Below are positions 42,646 to 54,269 of a stretch of 64,000 nucleotides of DNA, in pieces. Every line of letters starts with the position of its first letter. The stretch's first letter is position 1. This stretch comes from Colocasia esculenta (lineage: Eukaryota > Streptophyta > Magnoliopsida > Alismatales > Araceae), in NCBI GenBank assembly GCA_014218235.1, contig CM024753.1:175002348-175066347 (forward strand), written 5' to 3'. The notes below the pieces were generated by a model, which was not told the DNA's origin, searched no databases, and saw only the letters and a list, made by a program, of their open reading frames with translations. Made by a program: the position numbers and the translations under genes.

Positions 42646-45175
42646 TGTCACGCCCCGACGCGGAATATCGGAGCGCGAAGGCAGTTGCAAGAAAAGGTAT
42701 AGAGCGAATACTAGACATCAAACCATTGCACATTGAATAATACTAAAGCAAATCTTTCTCATTAATAACTTTTCAAATGTCTAGTTACAACCACTAATAT
42801 CAGAGCCATTCTATAGGGCCCAATTACATTGCAATAAAAGGAAATAACTAACTACAACTCTAAGATAACATAATGACTCAAGGGTACTCGTGGCTTCACT
42901 CTTGGTCATTCCCTTCCTCGTGAGTGTATGTGTCATCCTCGGTCTCACCTGAGAACACAACATCAAATAACGTAGGGTGAGCGATAACACCCAGTAGGAC
43001 TTAAATCTCAGGCTCAAGCAGGCTTTAAATAATTAATGCATTTAATGGCAGAGTATCTAAAGATAGCAGGTACAAGAGAGTCAAAATATAGAAAGAGATA
43101 GCACAATAGCACGAGATCGAGTATAGTTTCCAAGAATAGCACAAGTATCGAGTATAGCACGAATAGCAGGATGGCCATAGCACAACTAGCACCAGTATAA
43201 TAATAGCACGACGAGTATAGCACTTGTTTGTCATTCTAGACATCGAGAGAGTGTAGCACGTTTTGTGTTTTGATTGTCATATAGATAGTCGAGATAGATA
43301 GCACTTGAGTGTAATGCCAAAACACTCTGATCATTTAACTCCCATGGGCACTAGCACTTTCGGGCGCACATCCCAGGACTAGATCGGGCCCTTTATATAT
43401 TGCCAGGCATTGGTTATATTGTATCTTTAGACAATTAGTCAATGGCCAATATAGAGTACCAAGAATAGTTAAGAGCACTAGATGAATAGACGAGATAGTA
43501 GAGAGAACGTGAATAGACGAGCGAGTAGAGTATAGATGAGAACTAAGGATACATCGCGTAAAACAACGAGTAAACAGGCGATAGTAACAGTTGACAACAC
43601 GCGCACGTCGTATTGGCAGTCAGGTGGAATTCACGATCTTCTCGCTGACCATGTTATGCACAAGTCCAGAGGTCCAACGTGATTCAAGGTAAGAGCGAAC
43701 TTCTAATAGCCGTTTGGATCATATCAATCCCTAAAGGTGTAATGGGTATTAGGGTACAACCGGCTCGTCGACCATGTGGGAATCCATGATCAGAGGAGAC
43801 TTACGGAGGCCTTGTGCAATGGTTCACTAGTCCGGCGAAAGAAATATCCGACAGAGAGTTCACCACAAGCCAAGTAAAGTGTGTATATAAAAACAGGTGC
43901 TCGACGTTCTAGAGGAATTCTAGAACAGTGGAGCGTCGATATCGGTATATAAACAACGCTAGAAACGAATACAAGTCCTTTAAAATAGGGCAATTATATA
44001 CGTTATTGCAATAAATTACCAGATACATTATGAGATATTTTATGCCAGATTTCAGCCATATATGGATGGTTCCTGGGTGTGCATGTGTAAGAGAAATCAT
44101 AGATAGAAAAGAAGTCGTGAATATGTGATTTAAAGCATTCAATATGGCTCCAATTTAAAATAGGTGTTCTTACTGCGTATGTGACTGTTAAAAAGCGTAA
44201 TATTTTAGAAAGTGAGAGTAACAAATTTTATGGGTTTTCATGCAAAATCCTATGAACGTGACGTACCCATGTAAGGGTCGTGACAGGGTCATGATGGAAC
44301 GCGACAGGGTCCTATACGGGTCGCGACAGGGCTGTCTGCTCAGGCGGCCAGAACGCGACGGGGTCTCCTGTCGCGTTCAGAACGCGACAAGAAGAGGCGT
44401 CGTGATGGGCTTGAGAACGCGACCTATCGGGCCGTCGCGTTCTCAGGTCCGTGGACTGAGTCTGACAGAGTTCTGCTCTGTCTTGGATTGCGGTCCAGAA
44501 TATCATATTTTGATACAGGGTCGTTCAGAAAATCATAACTAATTGTATACAGGATGAAAAATCATGAAACTAGAGACAAATGAAACTAGACATGCGAGAG
44601 TACTTCCAGTAAATAGGAATTAGAGAGAGAGCATGGTTTGAGCATGAACAATAACAAGTAATATAGAACATGATACACAGAGCAAGATTGATTTAATTCG
44701 AGCAACATGCTCAACAAAAATTAGGGCTTTTAGGGGCAAAAGATCCCTAACAACATGAAGTGTCTACAGTAAAAATTTCGTAGCATGGGATCAAGTGTAC
44801 ATGGAGATATGATTCAAACATGATGACTCAGGGTTATCATTTTGTAGAACTTCTAAAATCAAGAACAAAAGATTGGCTCGATGAAAATTTATGAAACAAG
44901 AGGGCTTTTGTTCTTGGTGATTGGAACTACCTATAGACGGATTTGATTTGGTTTTGCTTGTGAGAATGCCTACCTTTGACTCGATTTATCTTCTAAGGCT
45001 TAGAACTCCAAGAACGAAGGAAGAAGCTTGATGGATCTTCCTCTCCTCGATTTCTCCTCCTCCTCGGCCTCTTCTCCACGTCCAAGAACCCCTTTGCACG
45101 AGCTAGGGCCGGCCATGAGGATTTAAGAGGTGTATTTATATAAATACAAGTTCCTATTCCTACTACTACTCAAAT
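42646..45175 (-). mobile_element. S2: second copy of the S1 long LTR, cut by the gap
   Basis: Begins TGTCACGCCCCGACG after GGTCAC and is colinear with S1 (18888-36935 minus its insertions). It lacks S3 and copia1 and so shows the uninterrupted sequence. It carries a strong minus-strand TATATAAATA (about 45133-45142). About 700 bases of its right part, plus its duplication, fall in the gap. Confidence 0.75.
44255..44450. repeat. Perfect GCGAC/GTCGC hairpins in S2
   Basis: GAACGCGAC (44351-44359) faces GTCGCGTTC (44370-44378). GAGAACGCGAC (44413-44423) faces GTCGCGTTCTC (44434-44444). Single GTCGCGAC and AACGCGACAGG words lie around them. S1 holds the same cluster in decayed form. Confidence 0.8.
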
Positions 45176-45275
45176 NNNNNNNNNNNNNNNNNNNNNNNNN
45201 NNNNNNNNNNNNNNNNNNNNNNNNNNNNNNNNNNNNNNNNNNNNNNNNNNNNNNNNNNNNNNNNNNNNNNNNNNN
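45176..45275. other. Assembly gap (100 N)
   Basis: Exactly 100 unknown bases, the usual placeholder for a gap of unknown size. By comparison with intact relatives it should hide the end of S2 (about 0.7 kb), the rest of the A 3' LTR (about 1.35 kb), the end of the B 5' LTR and start of the B leader. Confidence 0.85.
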
Positions 45276-45883
45276 CGACGAGCTTCTTGTCGCGATTCAG
45301 GTCGCGACAGGTGTTGTTGCCTTCTTCTTTCGAGCAGGTCGCCTGATTTCTATTTTGTTAGTCTTAGGCTAGATTTTGCATGCACTCCGGTGCACATAGG
45401 CGCATACAACATATATACTTCCATATTTTAGTTGATTGTCCTCCTCGGCGACGCCCAATCTCTCGGCCACATATTCCTTGTGTCGACTAGAGCACTCGCT
45501 TGAGGGCTCCGTAAGTCCCCGGCTGACCGTGGATTCCCACACGGCCGCGGGCTGGTTGTACCTGTTGCCACCTAGATTTAGGATTCATGCATTGGTGAGT
45601 CTGTGAGAATCCTAGTCAAAACCCGAAGTTGAAGCCTTCTCTCTTTAGGAAACCTTCTTTTAAGGGAACGTTGTTAAAAGATCAATCCATCAAAAGACAA
45701 ACTTGAACCAAATAAAGAAACCATCATCATTGCAATTGTTGTTTGGGTGAGAACTTTTTCTCTTTCTTTTGTTTGCATAGGGTTGCTTGTTTAGGAAACT
45801 AGGTGTCTGTTTAGGTTAGGGTGTCTCTTAAGTCTGGACAGGCTTTCCTTGTTTTGGTGCATCTAAATTCTCACTTTCCAAAT
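45276..45883 (+). other. Element B untranslated leader
   Basis: Aligns with the A leader from about 14640. It starts with TCGCGATT and GGTCGCGACAGG words and has no gene before the gag ATG. Confidence 0.6.
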
Positions 45884-47568
45884 ATGGAGTCTTACTTGAA
45901 CCCAATCTATGGTAATGAGAATCAAGACGCTGCTTTCTACACCTCCCATGACTATGAGGAATCTCTTCCTCATGCCCTCCTTGAGGAGTCGACCCGGCCC
46001 TGGGTCGCTACAATTCATGCCAGTGAGAGCCATCATCCTGACGACGATGGCCCGTCACTAAATGTCCGCTCTCCTCACACAGATGATCAAGCTGCTCAAC
46101 TCATGCCCCTAATTCCTCAGCTTGATCAATCTCAAATCCAAAATCTCATGACGACCCTCAAAGGAAAGGCCGCCTCATCGCCCTCACCCAGAGCGGGCAC
46201 CTCTCACCCCATCGCATCTACCTCCGGCCCCCGCATTGTCACGGGACCAGCCGACAACACTCCCATCCGGCCATGGGCCGTTCGATTCACTCCCTTTGAG
46301 TCTGAGCATTACCGTCCATGTGAGTCGAGGCCCCGGTCTCCCTCTTATCATCCTTGATATTCACCACATCCGCTTCAGCCACGCGCCAGGCCGGCGTCTC
46401 GTGCCTCCTCCTTATATGCTCAACCCTCCGCCGCTCCCAACATGTTGTCTGAGTGGGCGTCCATCAAAAAGGAGCTCCAAGAGCTGCGAAGGCAAGTTGA
46501 CCCTAGGCAGCACCATGATGTGCACATGCCTAACTTCAATGGCTTGTGGGTCCCATCTCCATCCGAGCTTCCAAAGTACCGCAAATACAATGGCTCTGAC
46601 AACCCATACATCCACATTAAGGACTTCATCTATGAGCCTACACCTTACCAACATGACTGTCGCTAATGGCATACTTATTCCGTCGGTCATTGGATGGGCC
46701 GGCACTAGATTGGTTCTACTCTTTACTACCCGAGGATGCGGAGGACTTCACTATAGTGAAGGGCAAGTTCCTTGAACAATTCCAAGACAGGGATGGGCCA
46801 GAATACTCTCTTACAGATCTCATGGCTGAAAGGATGAAGTTGGATGAAGATTTCGCTACCTATGTCGACAGGTGGAGGCAGATGGCCACACGAGTCCCAG
46901 GGTACCTTCCGGAGGGAGAGAAGATCAAGCTCATCATTGCCAATGCAACACCCAAGTACCGCCACATTTTGGCTATGAACGACATCACATCCATGCAACA
47001 ATTATACAGTCGTGCTCACTTTATCAAAACCCAACTCATTGACTCCCCCATGACATCCTTGTTTGAGGTCCAACAACCCAATTGCACATTTCAAGGGCCC
47101 ACCTATGAGGGAGTCCAAACCCATGCCCAAGTTGATGCCATCCACCACCCCATGTCTACCCACTCCGCTAACTACTATACACCTCCATCTCCATATAGCC
47201 AACTCGCTCCACTTCCACAAGAACAACCACCTCGTCCAAGCCGTCGCACCCTGCCATCCACCACCCAGCCATCACAATATCCACTTAGCCCAAAGCGAGC
47301 CCATTATCACCCGTTGCTCGAAGCCCTTTCAGATGTCTTTACAGCCCTAATGTCTATCAATGCATTGCAGCTCCCTCCAGAAAAGCCAAGTTGGGATGCT
47401 ACCATGGACCGGTCTAAATATTGCCTATATCATTGCTATCCGGGGCATACGGTCGCAAATTGTTGTGAATTTCGAGATGTAATATATGATTTGGATCTAG
47501 AGCAGAAGATAAATTGGTCTGAAATGCACAGACTCATCCTACATTGTCAAGAAATGAGAAGAATATAA
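45884..47568 (+). pseudogene. gag: Element B gag
   Basis: The ATG at 45884 (MESYLNPIYGNENQDAAFY) starts an acidic N-terminal region, followed after one TGA (46355) by a coiled segment (MLSEWASIKKELQELRRQV). A one-base loss at about 46662 shifts the frame. The core then runs cleanly from 46666 to 47568: AYLFRRSLDGPALDWFYSLL, EDFATYVDRWRQMATRV, EKIKLIIANATPKYRHIL. The CX2HX4HX4C knuckle is intact (YCLYHCYPGHTVANC). About 560 codons in all. It is better kept than gag of A, but one stop and one frameshift remain. Confidence 0.85.
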
Positions 47569-48283
47569 GGCCAGGGGCAGCAGCCCTCTCCACGCAGGTA
47601 GTGGAATAGCCACCCAAGCAGCCTCAAGTAGATCAGTTCCAGCAGCCGCCGAGACAACAAGCGCAAATATCAAGACAGTTGTCTACATCAGCGCAAGGCC
47701 AGAGGCATTTCTTCACTTACCCTACAAGTGAACTACCTGCTCCGTCACCACCTCAACAACCTCCTCCACTACTCCATGCTCAGGCCAGCACCACCACACC
47801 TACCTCTGACACCGCACCACGCCACGACGATAAGCTATCAGCTCGACATATTGTGTCGGTATGTCGTCAGTTATTTCCACCAACGCCATAACCCACTGAT
47901 CCCTCACCTCCTCCAAACCCTCCATCCTTACCCATTGCCACCATCTCTATGCCACAACCACCTGTGCTTGAGCAAGCCACCACCACAGCACCAAGGCTCG
48001 AGCAAGCTCCACTCACCTCTGAGCCGGAGTAAGAGTTTCATACTCCCAAGCTTAAGGCTGACTCAACCTTTGAGTTAGAGAAAGAGCTCCCTCCGCACGA
48101 GCCTGTCCTTGCCCCCATCCAATCACCACATGCTAAACCTTTCGCATCTGACAACCCTCCATAGTCACCATACATCCCAACACCATCACCACCCAACGGA
48201 GCTGATATGAACCACCAGGGGCATGCCTTGAATCTACTTCCTGTGAACAAGGCAGTTCGAGCAAGGATAACATAGTCCCAGTC
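47569..48283 (+). other. Element B Gln/Pro-rich linker, decayed
   Basis: Low-complexity coding remnants (QGQRHFFTYPTSE, then Pro/His/Ser runs) continue gag in shifting frames. They align with 16770-17450 of A. The open frames in all three phases reflect composition. Confidence 0.5.
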
Positions 48284-48673
48284 ATGCATTCTGACCCCTA
48301 CAATTACATTAGCAGCATGCCGGTCTATGTCCTTATCTCGGGCACATTCGGGAAGGGTGAGCCTTCATCTCCTCAGAAAATGACTGTCAAAAAGAGTTTC
48401 CAAGCACTGGTGCCGATCGGATCCAAAGCGGGGATGGTAGCTATTACACTACTCATTGGAGATGCTACCGTAGATGCCATCATTACTCCTTGCTCGGTTA
48501 TATTGCAGATGATTGGACAAAAAGAGGGATTTTCTACAAACGTTGTGCTATCTCACACTACTGCCAAGGTTGTCATGAATTCAATGCTTAAAGGTCAGGC
48601 ATGGCGACCTCTAGTTGAAGCTCTCAATAGTACAACCTCCATATCTCTGCTGGAGTTTTCACTCAAGGGGTAA
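48284..48673 (+). pseudogene. Element B second ORF: conserved domain of unknown function
   Basis: Homologous to 17458-17919 of element A: MPVYVLISGTFGKGEPSSP, MVAITLLIGDATVDAIITP, MLKGQAWRPLVEALNST. The residues that would correspond to a protease aspartate differ (GDAT against DDAT in A). Open for 130 codons. Function unknown. Confidence 0.5.
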
Positions 48674-48932
48674 GAGGCCAAGCTACCCAAAATGCCTATG
48701 AATGTTCTGAAGACCCTCCATGCCCCCTTCCAGTTAGGCCAGGGGCGGGTTGTCATGCCATCAAGAACACTCAATGTTTTGCCAAGAGTCTTTTGCAATT
48801 TGCCTTGGCCTGTCAGTCAGCTGGCCGTGCTAGTGCCACTCATCACACTCCCAGAAGCCTTCCCTCTTCAACTGTCAAGGGATTTGGTCTTCATGCCAGA
48901 CTGTTAGACCAAGATGCCAAACATCTCCAGGG

Positions 48933-49169
48933 ATGTCTGATCCTAGTCCCGATTCCCCTCTTGCCACTTCCCCTTCTAATCCTCTAGATCCTCCACCTTC
49001 CATTCTGCAATTCATTCCTCTAACCCCTCCTGATCTTGAGCCTGACCCGATTCCTCCTTCCCTACCGACTCAGGGTCTTAACCCTTTTTCTCACTGCTTT
49101 CGAGGTTTTAGTCCTCACTGGCACTTTCTTCACTTCCTTGTAAATCCTTTATTGTTTGAGGGTTCTTAG
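48933..49169 (+). pseudogene. Element B C-terminal block of the proline-rich ORF
   Basis: The block PPSILQFIPLTPPDLEPDPI matches the end of 18022-18696 in A, but the upstream PPEPPDHPLG repeats are missing, as is most of the preceding 450 bases of A. Confidence 0.45.
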
Positions 49170-51693
49170 CCCGCACTTTGATGTAGAGTCTTGTCTCCCT
49201 CTCGATTGTGTTGAGCTGACTCCAATTCTTGCTGACCCCTACTTTTCACCATTTCCTGCAAATGAGCTAATTACAATCAACCAAAATGAAAGTTCAAAGA
49301 CTAATGCAGGTCATTCTTTCAATAAAGGGGTCGCATTGTGCATCAAATAACAATGCAAATATTTGTTTGAACACCAAGAAAACATCAAAGATAGTCATCT
49401 CAGTTCATAACAAGAGTGGTCGAGTCAGTCTTAGGTTTATTTTGCTTCTGCAACACTCATGCTAGAGATTACTCCACGTTAGGAGTCTGACATCCCTTCC
49501 CCTGTCATTAAAAGTCACTTTAAGCAAGGATCATCACACACTCACATGGCAACCTTAGTCAGTTCCTCTAGCAAACACCGTTGCTACTTAGGCCATACTT
49601 AGGAGGTGCAAAATCTGTTCTCTTCTTTACTTGGTCGAAGTGTAGGGGAAAAAAGGGCTATCTGGGCAAGGCGACCAACCTAAGCACATCTTGATGAGAG
49701 GAAATCTCAAATAGGGATGGTCAATCAAGCTTGCAAAAGAAACGCAAAATAAAAAAGAGAAGAAGGACAAATAAAGGAAAATTGAAGAATAGAGGCATGG
49801 CAAAGAGTGGCAGTACAGTTCCCCACGGAACGTCCTTGAGCTCGGTCGTATGCATGCCCCAAGCAAGAAATAGGCAAAAAAAAAGAATGAAATGACCAAA
49901 AGTGCCTGCACAACAGACTGAATCTCTAATGAGTGTGCCATGGAAGTAAGCTAAACCTGATTTGTCCTTTAAAATATGCACTAGACTTATCTCCAAACTT
50001 TCTTCTTTTTCTTCCTATGAGGCTGAACTGTCTCCCAGATATCGCCTTTGTAGCGGCACCGTAAGCCAGGGGCAACCATCTATAGGATGCCACCATCTTA
50101 ATGCACATCCGACCTTTTCGGTGGTCTTTAATGAAAGGGGAATGAATGGGGACCCCTTGCCAGCAGTTTGATCTTGCTTTAGTGCTGCAGTAGCAAGGGT
50201 GAGTACCTTTCGTCTCACGTGTCTTTTTAGGAAGGGCTAACGTCGACTTTAGGCGTTATTCAAAATAAAAAAAAATAGATATTTTCAAAATCCCCAAAAA
50301 ATAGATATTGTCCAAAAATATTTCAAAAAAAAAAATCAAATATTTCCAAAAAATCAAATAATTTCAAAAACTCCAAAAAATCAGATGTTTTCAAACTAAA
50401 ATAACCAAAATGAGCAGATCTAATCATACATGCTAAGTGTGCAAGTACATTGGCTCCCAAGCATTGCTCATTCAGATCTCCACATTTCTTCATCACTTTT
50501 GTCTGAGTCTTGCTCACATCATATTTATGATCTGTCTCTCCTCCTCAGTCCCACCCATGATTTGAATTTGAAGCTTATTATAAGTCCTTCCTAAGTCCTA
50601 TACGTATTCTCCCTCATCTCAATGGCTCCATGAGAGGACTCTCTATGTGTGAACCTGGCGGTTCTTCAGTGCTTTCTTTCAATCATGTGGGTGACTGAGT
50701 TGTGTATGCTTGTTGTTATTAGCTTGTTTAGTGCTTTGTTTATTACCTCATTTACAAAAAAAAAATCAGAAAAAACAAAACACAAAAAAAATGGCGAGTT
50801 CTGTGCTCCACAGGTAAGTTCAGGTAAGTATTTCTAACCATAATCTCTGCATTACTATGTGGTATCTACCATATTATATCATCTCAAGGACCGGCTGGTT
50901 CTTAGTGTGTTCTAGGATCTGAGTTCCCCTTCACCAAAAAAAAGGATGATCTAAGTGCGCATTGTTAATCGTTGGACAGGCCGTTAGATGGTATGGCTTG
51001 GGGACGATGGATTCTATCGTACGCCGGGGATGCGAAGTGTCGACCCTTGTTCATTTTGTCTAGCAATATTATCCTTGAGTATTTGTTATTTTTTTTCTTT
51101 TATTTACATTTTATTTTATGATTTATTTTCTTTTAGCCCAGCATGCATCATTTAGGATCTTTGAGCTTCATGCTTCGTGATTTGTCAAAGCCAGCTTCGC
51201 AATGATGTTTCAACTAGATCTCATTCATTTTAAACAAGGAATTGAAAGTTTTCTTCGAGCTAGTTGCTTGGTCCAGTTTTCCAGTATGGTTCCTTTTCAG
51301 GATTCCTCTCATCCCCATTCATTATATCAGTCATCCCTTCCCCACTGATCCACTCATTAGTCGTGAATCACTCGAAGGCCAGAGTCGAATTGACCCGCCG
51401 GGACAGCACCTATTCCCTAATGGACAAAACTTGCAAGCCTAACATGGCCAGGGTACCTCTTCATCAAGAGGTTGATCATTTCTTTTCTTTTGATCTTTAT
51501 TCGTCCCAGATTTGGAACCATTCGTGCACTCTGTTCCAGCCATGTTCGAAGATCGCCGAATAATTCTCGCTGCTTATTCGTTCAGAATGGGTGTCTCTTT
51601 ACCTTGATGCCAGCTTTTCATCTCATTTCGCTTCATCGTCCTTTCATGCCATCTCTGCTTCACTATCGCTCCACTCCCTTGCAAAGCAGACAT
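49170..51693 (+). other. Element B 3' untranslated DNA
   Basis: Non-coding. It has the same blocks as A (37667-38600 and 41820-42550) but no PMD gene between them: about 50400-50940 holds only A/T-rich sequence with AAAAAATCAAATA repeats. Short minus-strand open frames are shadows. Confidence 0.65.
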
Positions 51694-51708
51694 CAAGGAG
51701 GGGCAATC
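51694..51708 (+). other. Element B polypurine tract
   Basis: CAAGGAGGGGCAATC precedes the TATAGACACC LTR start. Confidence 0.7.
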
Positions 51709-53213
51709 TATAGACACCAATTTCTGGCCCATAAGTCAAGCCAAATTCCTTGTCATATCATTGACGCACCACGTTGGCTCATCATCGCCTAGCTGGCTTT
51801 CTCCGATCATGGAGTCTTTCTCATTAGTTCATCACCCTGGTGGGTTCTTCCTGGTCATATCAATCAGTCTTCATCATCATTTCGTAGCTCTTTGAGTTGG
51901 GAGTTCAACGCTTCAAGCCGCACGTCAATCTGATACCTATGCAAGGAGAACATACCCTTTGAATGAGCCATATGCTGAAGGATCAAGAAGGCGACAATGT
52001 CCCTGTCGCATTATCATTCCGAAAGCGATGTCCTTCATGTCGCGTTCCTCCTCACATCGATTTGTCTTCAAGCCTGAATCGATCCCCTTCAGAAGGCGAC
52101 ACTTCGATACATCGCGTTCCCATTTGGCATTTTAATTCCCTAAAAATTCACCAGAAAATACTTAAAAGCTTTCCTTCTATGAAAGGCGACGTATCGAAGC
52201 GTCGCAACCTAATAACGACCATAAGCTGTCGCGTTCTGGTTTCCATGCAACGTGGCCTTTCCTATTCCCACTTGGACCCCTATTATTCATGAATAATCCA
52301 TCTTTTAGTAGGTTTAGAAGCGTCCAAATCATTCCAAACTCGGAGGAAACCTTCCTCATGGTGTCCTTTCCATGTTCTGACTCCCCTTGCCTGAGTACAC
52401 CTACCCAAATTCGGACTTTACCCCATTATTCTCCTCCCAGACTATTCAGGAATAATCACCTATAAATCTCTTCATAGGAGACGGTTTAGGGCAAGGCCAG
52501 CGTCTACTTCTTCCTCTCCCAGAGAGCTTCGAATTCTCAGAAGACCTCTCAGCCTCCAGATGACCAGGAAGTGCCCCCCAGGGTGATTTCTTCACATCTA
52601 CAGTTTTTTTGTCTTGTTCTTCTTAATTTTTCTCTTCATACATGCATGTTTAGATTCATTTTTTTCGTAGATTTGCATTAGAACACTCCACACACACCTA
52701 GTTTGATCACCCAAAGCGGTTAAAACCGCATCCCATGTGAGTTCCCTCCAATTATTTCATGCTCTTTCATGCTTTTGGGGATAGATTCTACACACAACTT
52801 TTGTCTAATGGGTTTTCTCTTATTTTGATGTTCTTGGCAGGTGTTAGAAGACAGTAGCAGCACGAGGCTCTTGCCCCTTGGCTGGTCAAAGATCAGGAAG
52901 AACAAAACCCACGATCTTCACCTTCTAAAGCAAAAGGTGACGCACACCTGGTCGCGATCTCCAGAAGGCAACGGACAGCACGTCGCGTTCAGGGAACCAA
53001 AAGGCGACAGCTTCATCGTCGCTTTCTACTTAAGGCGACAGCTTGCCTGTCGCGTTCACAAGACCAGGTACCCTTCTGCCCCTCTTTTCCTTTTCCAAGG
53101 TAGTTAGCACTCCTCTTTCATTTGTTCATCCTTGCAACTACTTTGGTAGCGATCATAGTCCTTCTTTCTTTATTTTTCATCATCATATTTGGGGAGCAAA
53201 TCCCGTGATTACA
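51709..53213 (+). repeat. Element B 3' LTR
   Basis: 1505 bases, TATAGACACC to CCCGTGATTACA, with TATAAAT at 52461-52467 and an intron-like 52583-52840. It shows the full sequence that element A interrupts in the 5' copy. Hairpins include GCGACAG (53035-53041) with CTGTCGC (53047-53053). Confidence 0.85.
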
Positions 53214-54160
53214 AGCAGCCCTAAGGAAAATTGTGCAAGGCACATTACTGATTTTCTCAAGTCTTAAAAGGTCCATTGGACTTGCTTATTGGGCCTAAAA
53301 TTCTTTATTGGGCCTAGCTTGCTTATTGGGCCTATAATTGCTTATTGGGCCTAAGTTGCTTATTGGGCCTAGAAATTGCTTATTAGGCCTAAATTGCTTA
53401 TTGGGTCAGACTGTATCTTTTATGCCATGACTTAATGAATGACCACTTTCATAATGTTTAATGGGCCTAATGATGCTTATTGGGTCGGCATTTGATGTAT
53501 TCTCATATGTGATAATGTTAATGGGCCTATTGGCTAATTTTACAACCTTAATCATGTTCAATAAGTATAATTACATACTATGTCACGTTTATTTCATACT
53601 CTTCACCAATTGATTTCTTAATTAAAATCAACCAATTTTTCGACAAAGCTTAATAAAATATTTCACAAACATTGTTGTTTAAAATACCATAACTTAAAAA
53701 TAACAAACAAGTCATGTCTCATATCATTTTTGACCCACCCTAGGTTAATCTGCCTTTAAATCAAATAAATAAATAAAATATTAATTTAATTCACATAACC
53801 ATAATTTAAATAAATAAATGACAAAATAATTAAATCAATGAAATCAATGATTTTAAAATAGCCAAAAATAAGAAAATGAATTTAAAAATCAATAAAAATG
53901 AAATAAATATAAAACAATTTCAAAAAAATAGATTGCATGCTTGCAACTTTATTTTCTTTCATGTACAATTCATTTCATTCAATTGTGAGTTACACTCTTC
54001 TATTTCAAAGGGGTTGTCTGATGGTAATCAAGGGTGTTTAGCTTTGTGCTGATATAATTAACACTAGCCGAGGTTAGTGGGAGAGGTCAAACGAACTAAA
54101 TAAAACCATATCCATGTAAAGAAATAAAATCCAAATAAATCAATCCCAAGCTAAATTTTT
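53214..54160. other. AT-rich DNA between B and copia2; no gene
   Basis: It starts with the AGCAG duplication. It includes a tandem TTATTGGGCCT block (53283-53410) and a very AT-rich stretch with AAATAAATAAAT runs (53755-53930). It should contain the rest of the T1 LTR and the left end of the copia2 LTR, but I cannot place either border. Confidence 0.5.
53283..53410 (+). repeat. Short tandem repeats TGCTTATTGGGCCTA
   Basis: Eight copies of GCTTATTGGGCCTAA-type units at 17-21 base spacing, with two more at 53458-53530. TGGGCC is the core of plant site II elements bound by TCP factors. No function is shown here. Confidence 0.75.
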
Positions 54161-54269
54161 TTTAAAGTGTTAAAAAATGGTTCTCACAATTACATAAGAT
54201 CAAGATTTCATGGATTTTATGAAATGACAAATTCATACAGAAATTATTATCGAGTACATAGAAGTTGAT

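Larger units (their letters stand above)
12611..45175 (+). mobile_element. Element A: gag-only Tat-like LTR retrotransposon with antisense captured gene
   Basis: The 5' LTR is 12611-14036; internal sequence is 14037-18887 and 37667-42573, split by S1; the 3' LTR begins at 42574 and is split by S2 at 42646. Its right end lies in the 100-N gap. Both LTR starts read TGTAGACACCCGATTCTGG. It encodes gag and a second proline-rich product on plus, and a plant mobile domain gene on minus. No pol domain is present. It sits in the 5' LTR of its relative B, so the right-hand duplication should match AGCGC (12606-12610). Confidence 0.75.
11336..53213 (+). mobile_element. Element B: gag-only Tat-like LTR retrotransposon hosting element A
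   Basis: The 5' LTR (11336-12610) is broken by element A and resumes after the assembly gap; the internal region is 45276-51708 and the 3' LTR 51709-53213. LTRs begin TATAGACACC and end CCGTGATTACA. The flanking pentamers are GGCAG (11331-11335) and AGCAG (53214-53218), one mismatch apart. The internal region encodes gag and a second ORF but no RT, RNase H or integrase, so it needed enzymes from a relative. Its gag knuckle, CX2HX4HX4C, places it near Tat. Confidence 0.7.

Noticed and set aside
47679..48078. Pro/His-rich open frames after B gag as separate genes
   Set aside because: Several frames are open at once because of composition, and they align with decayed gag tail in element A.
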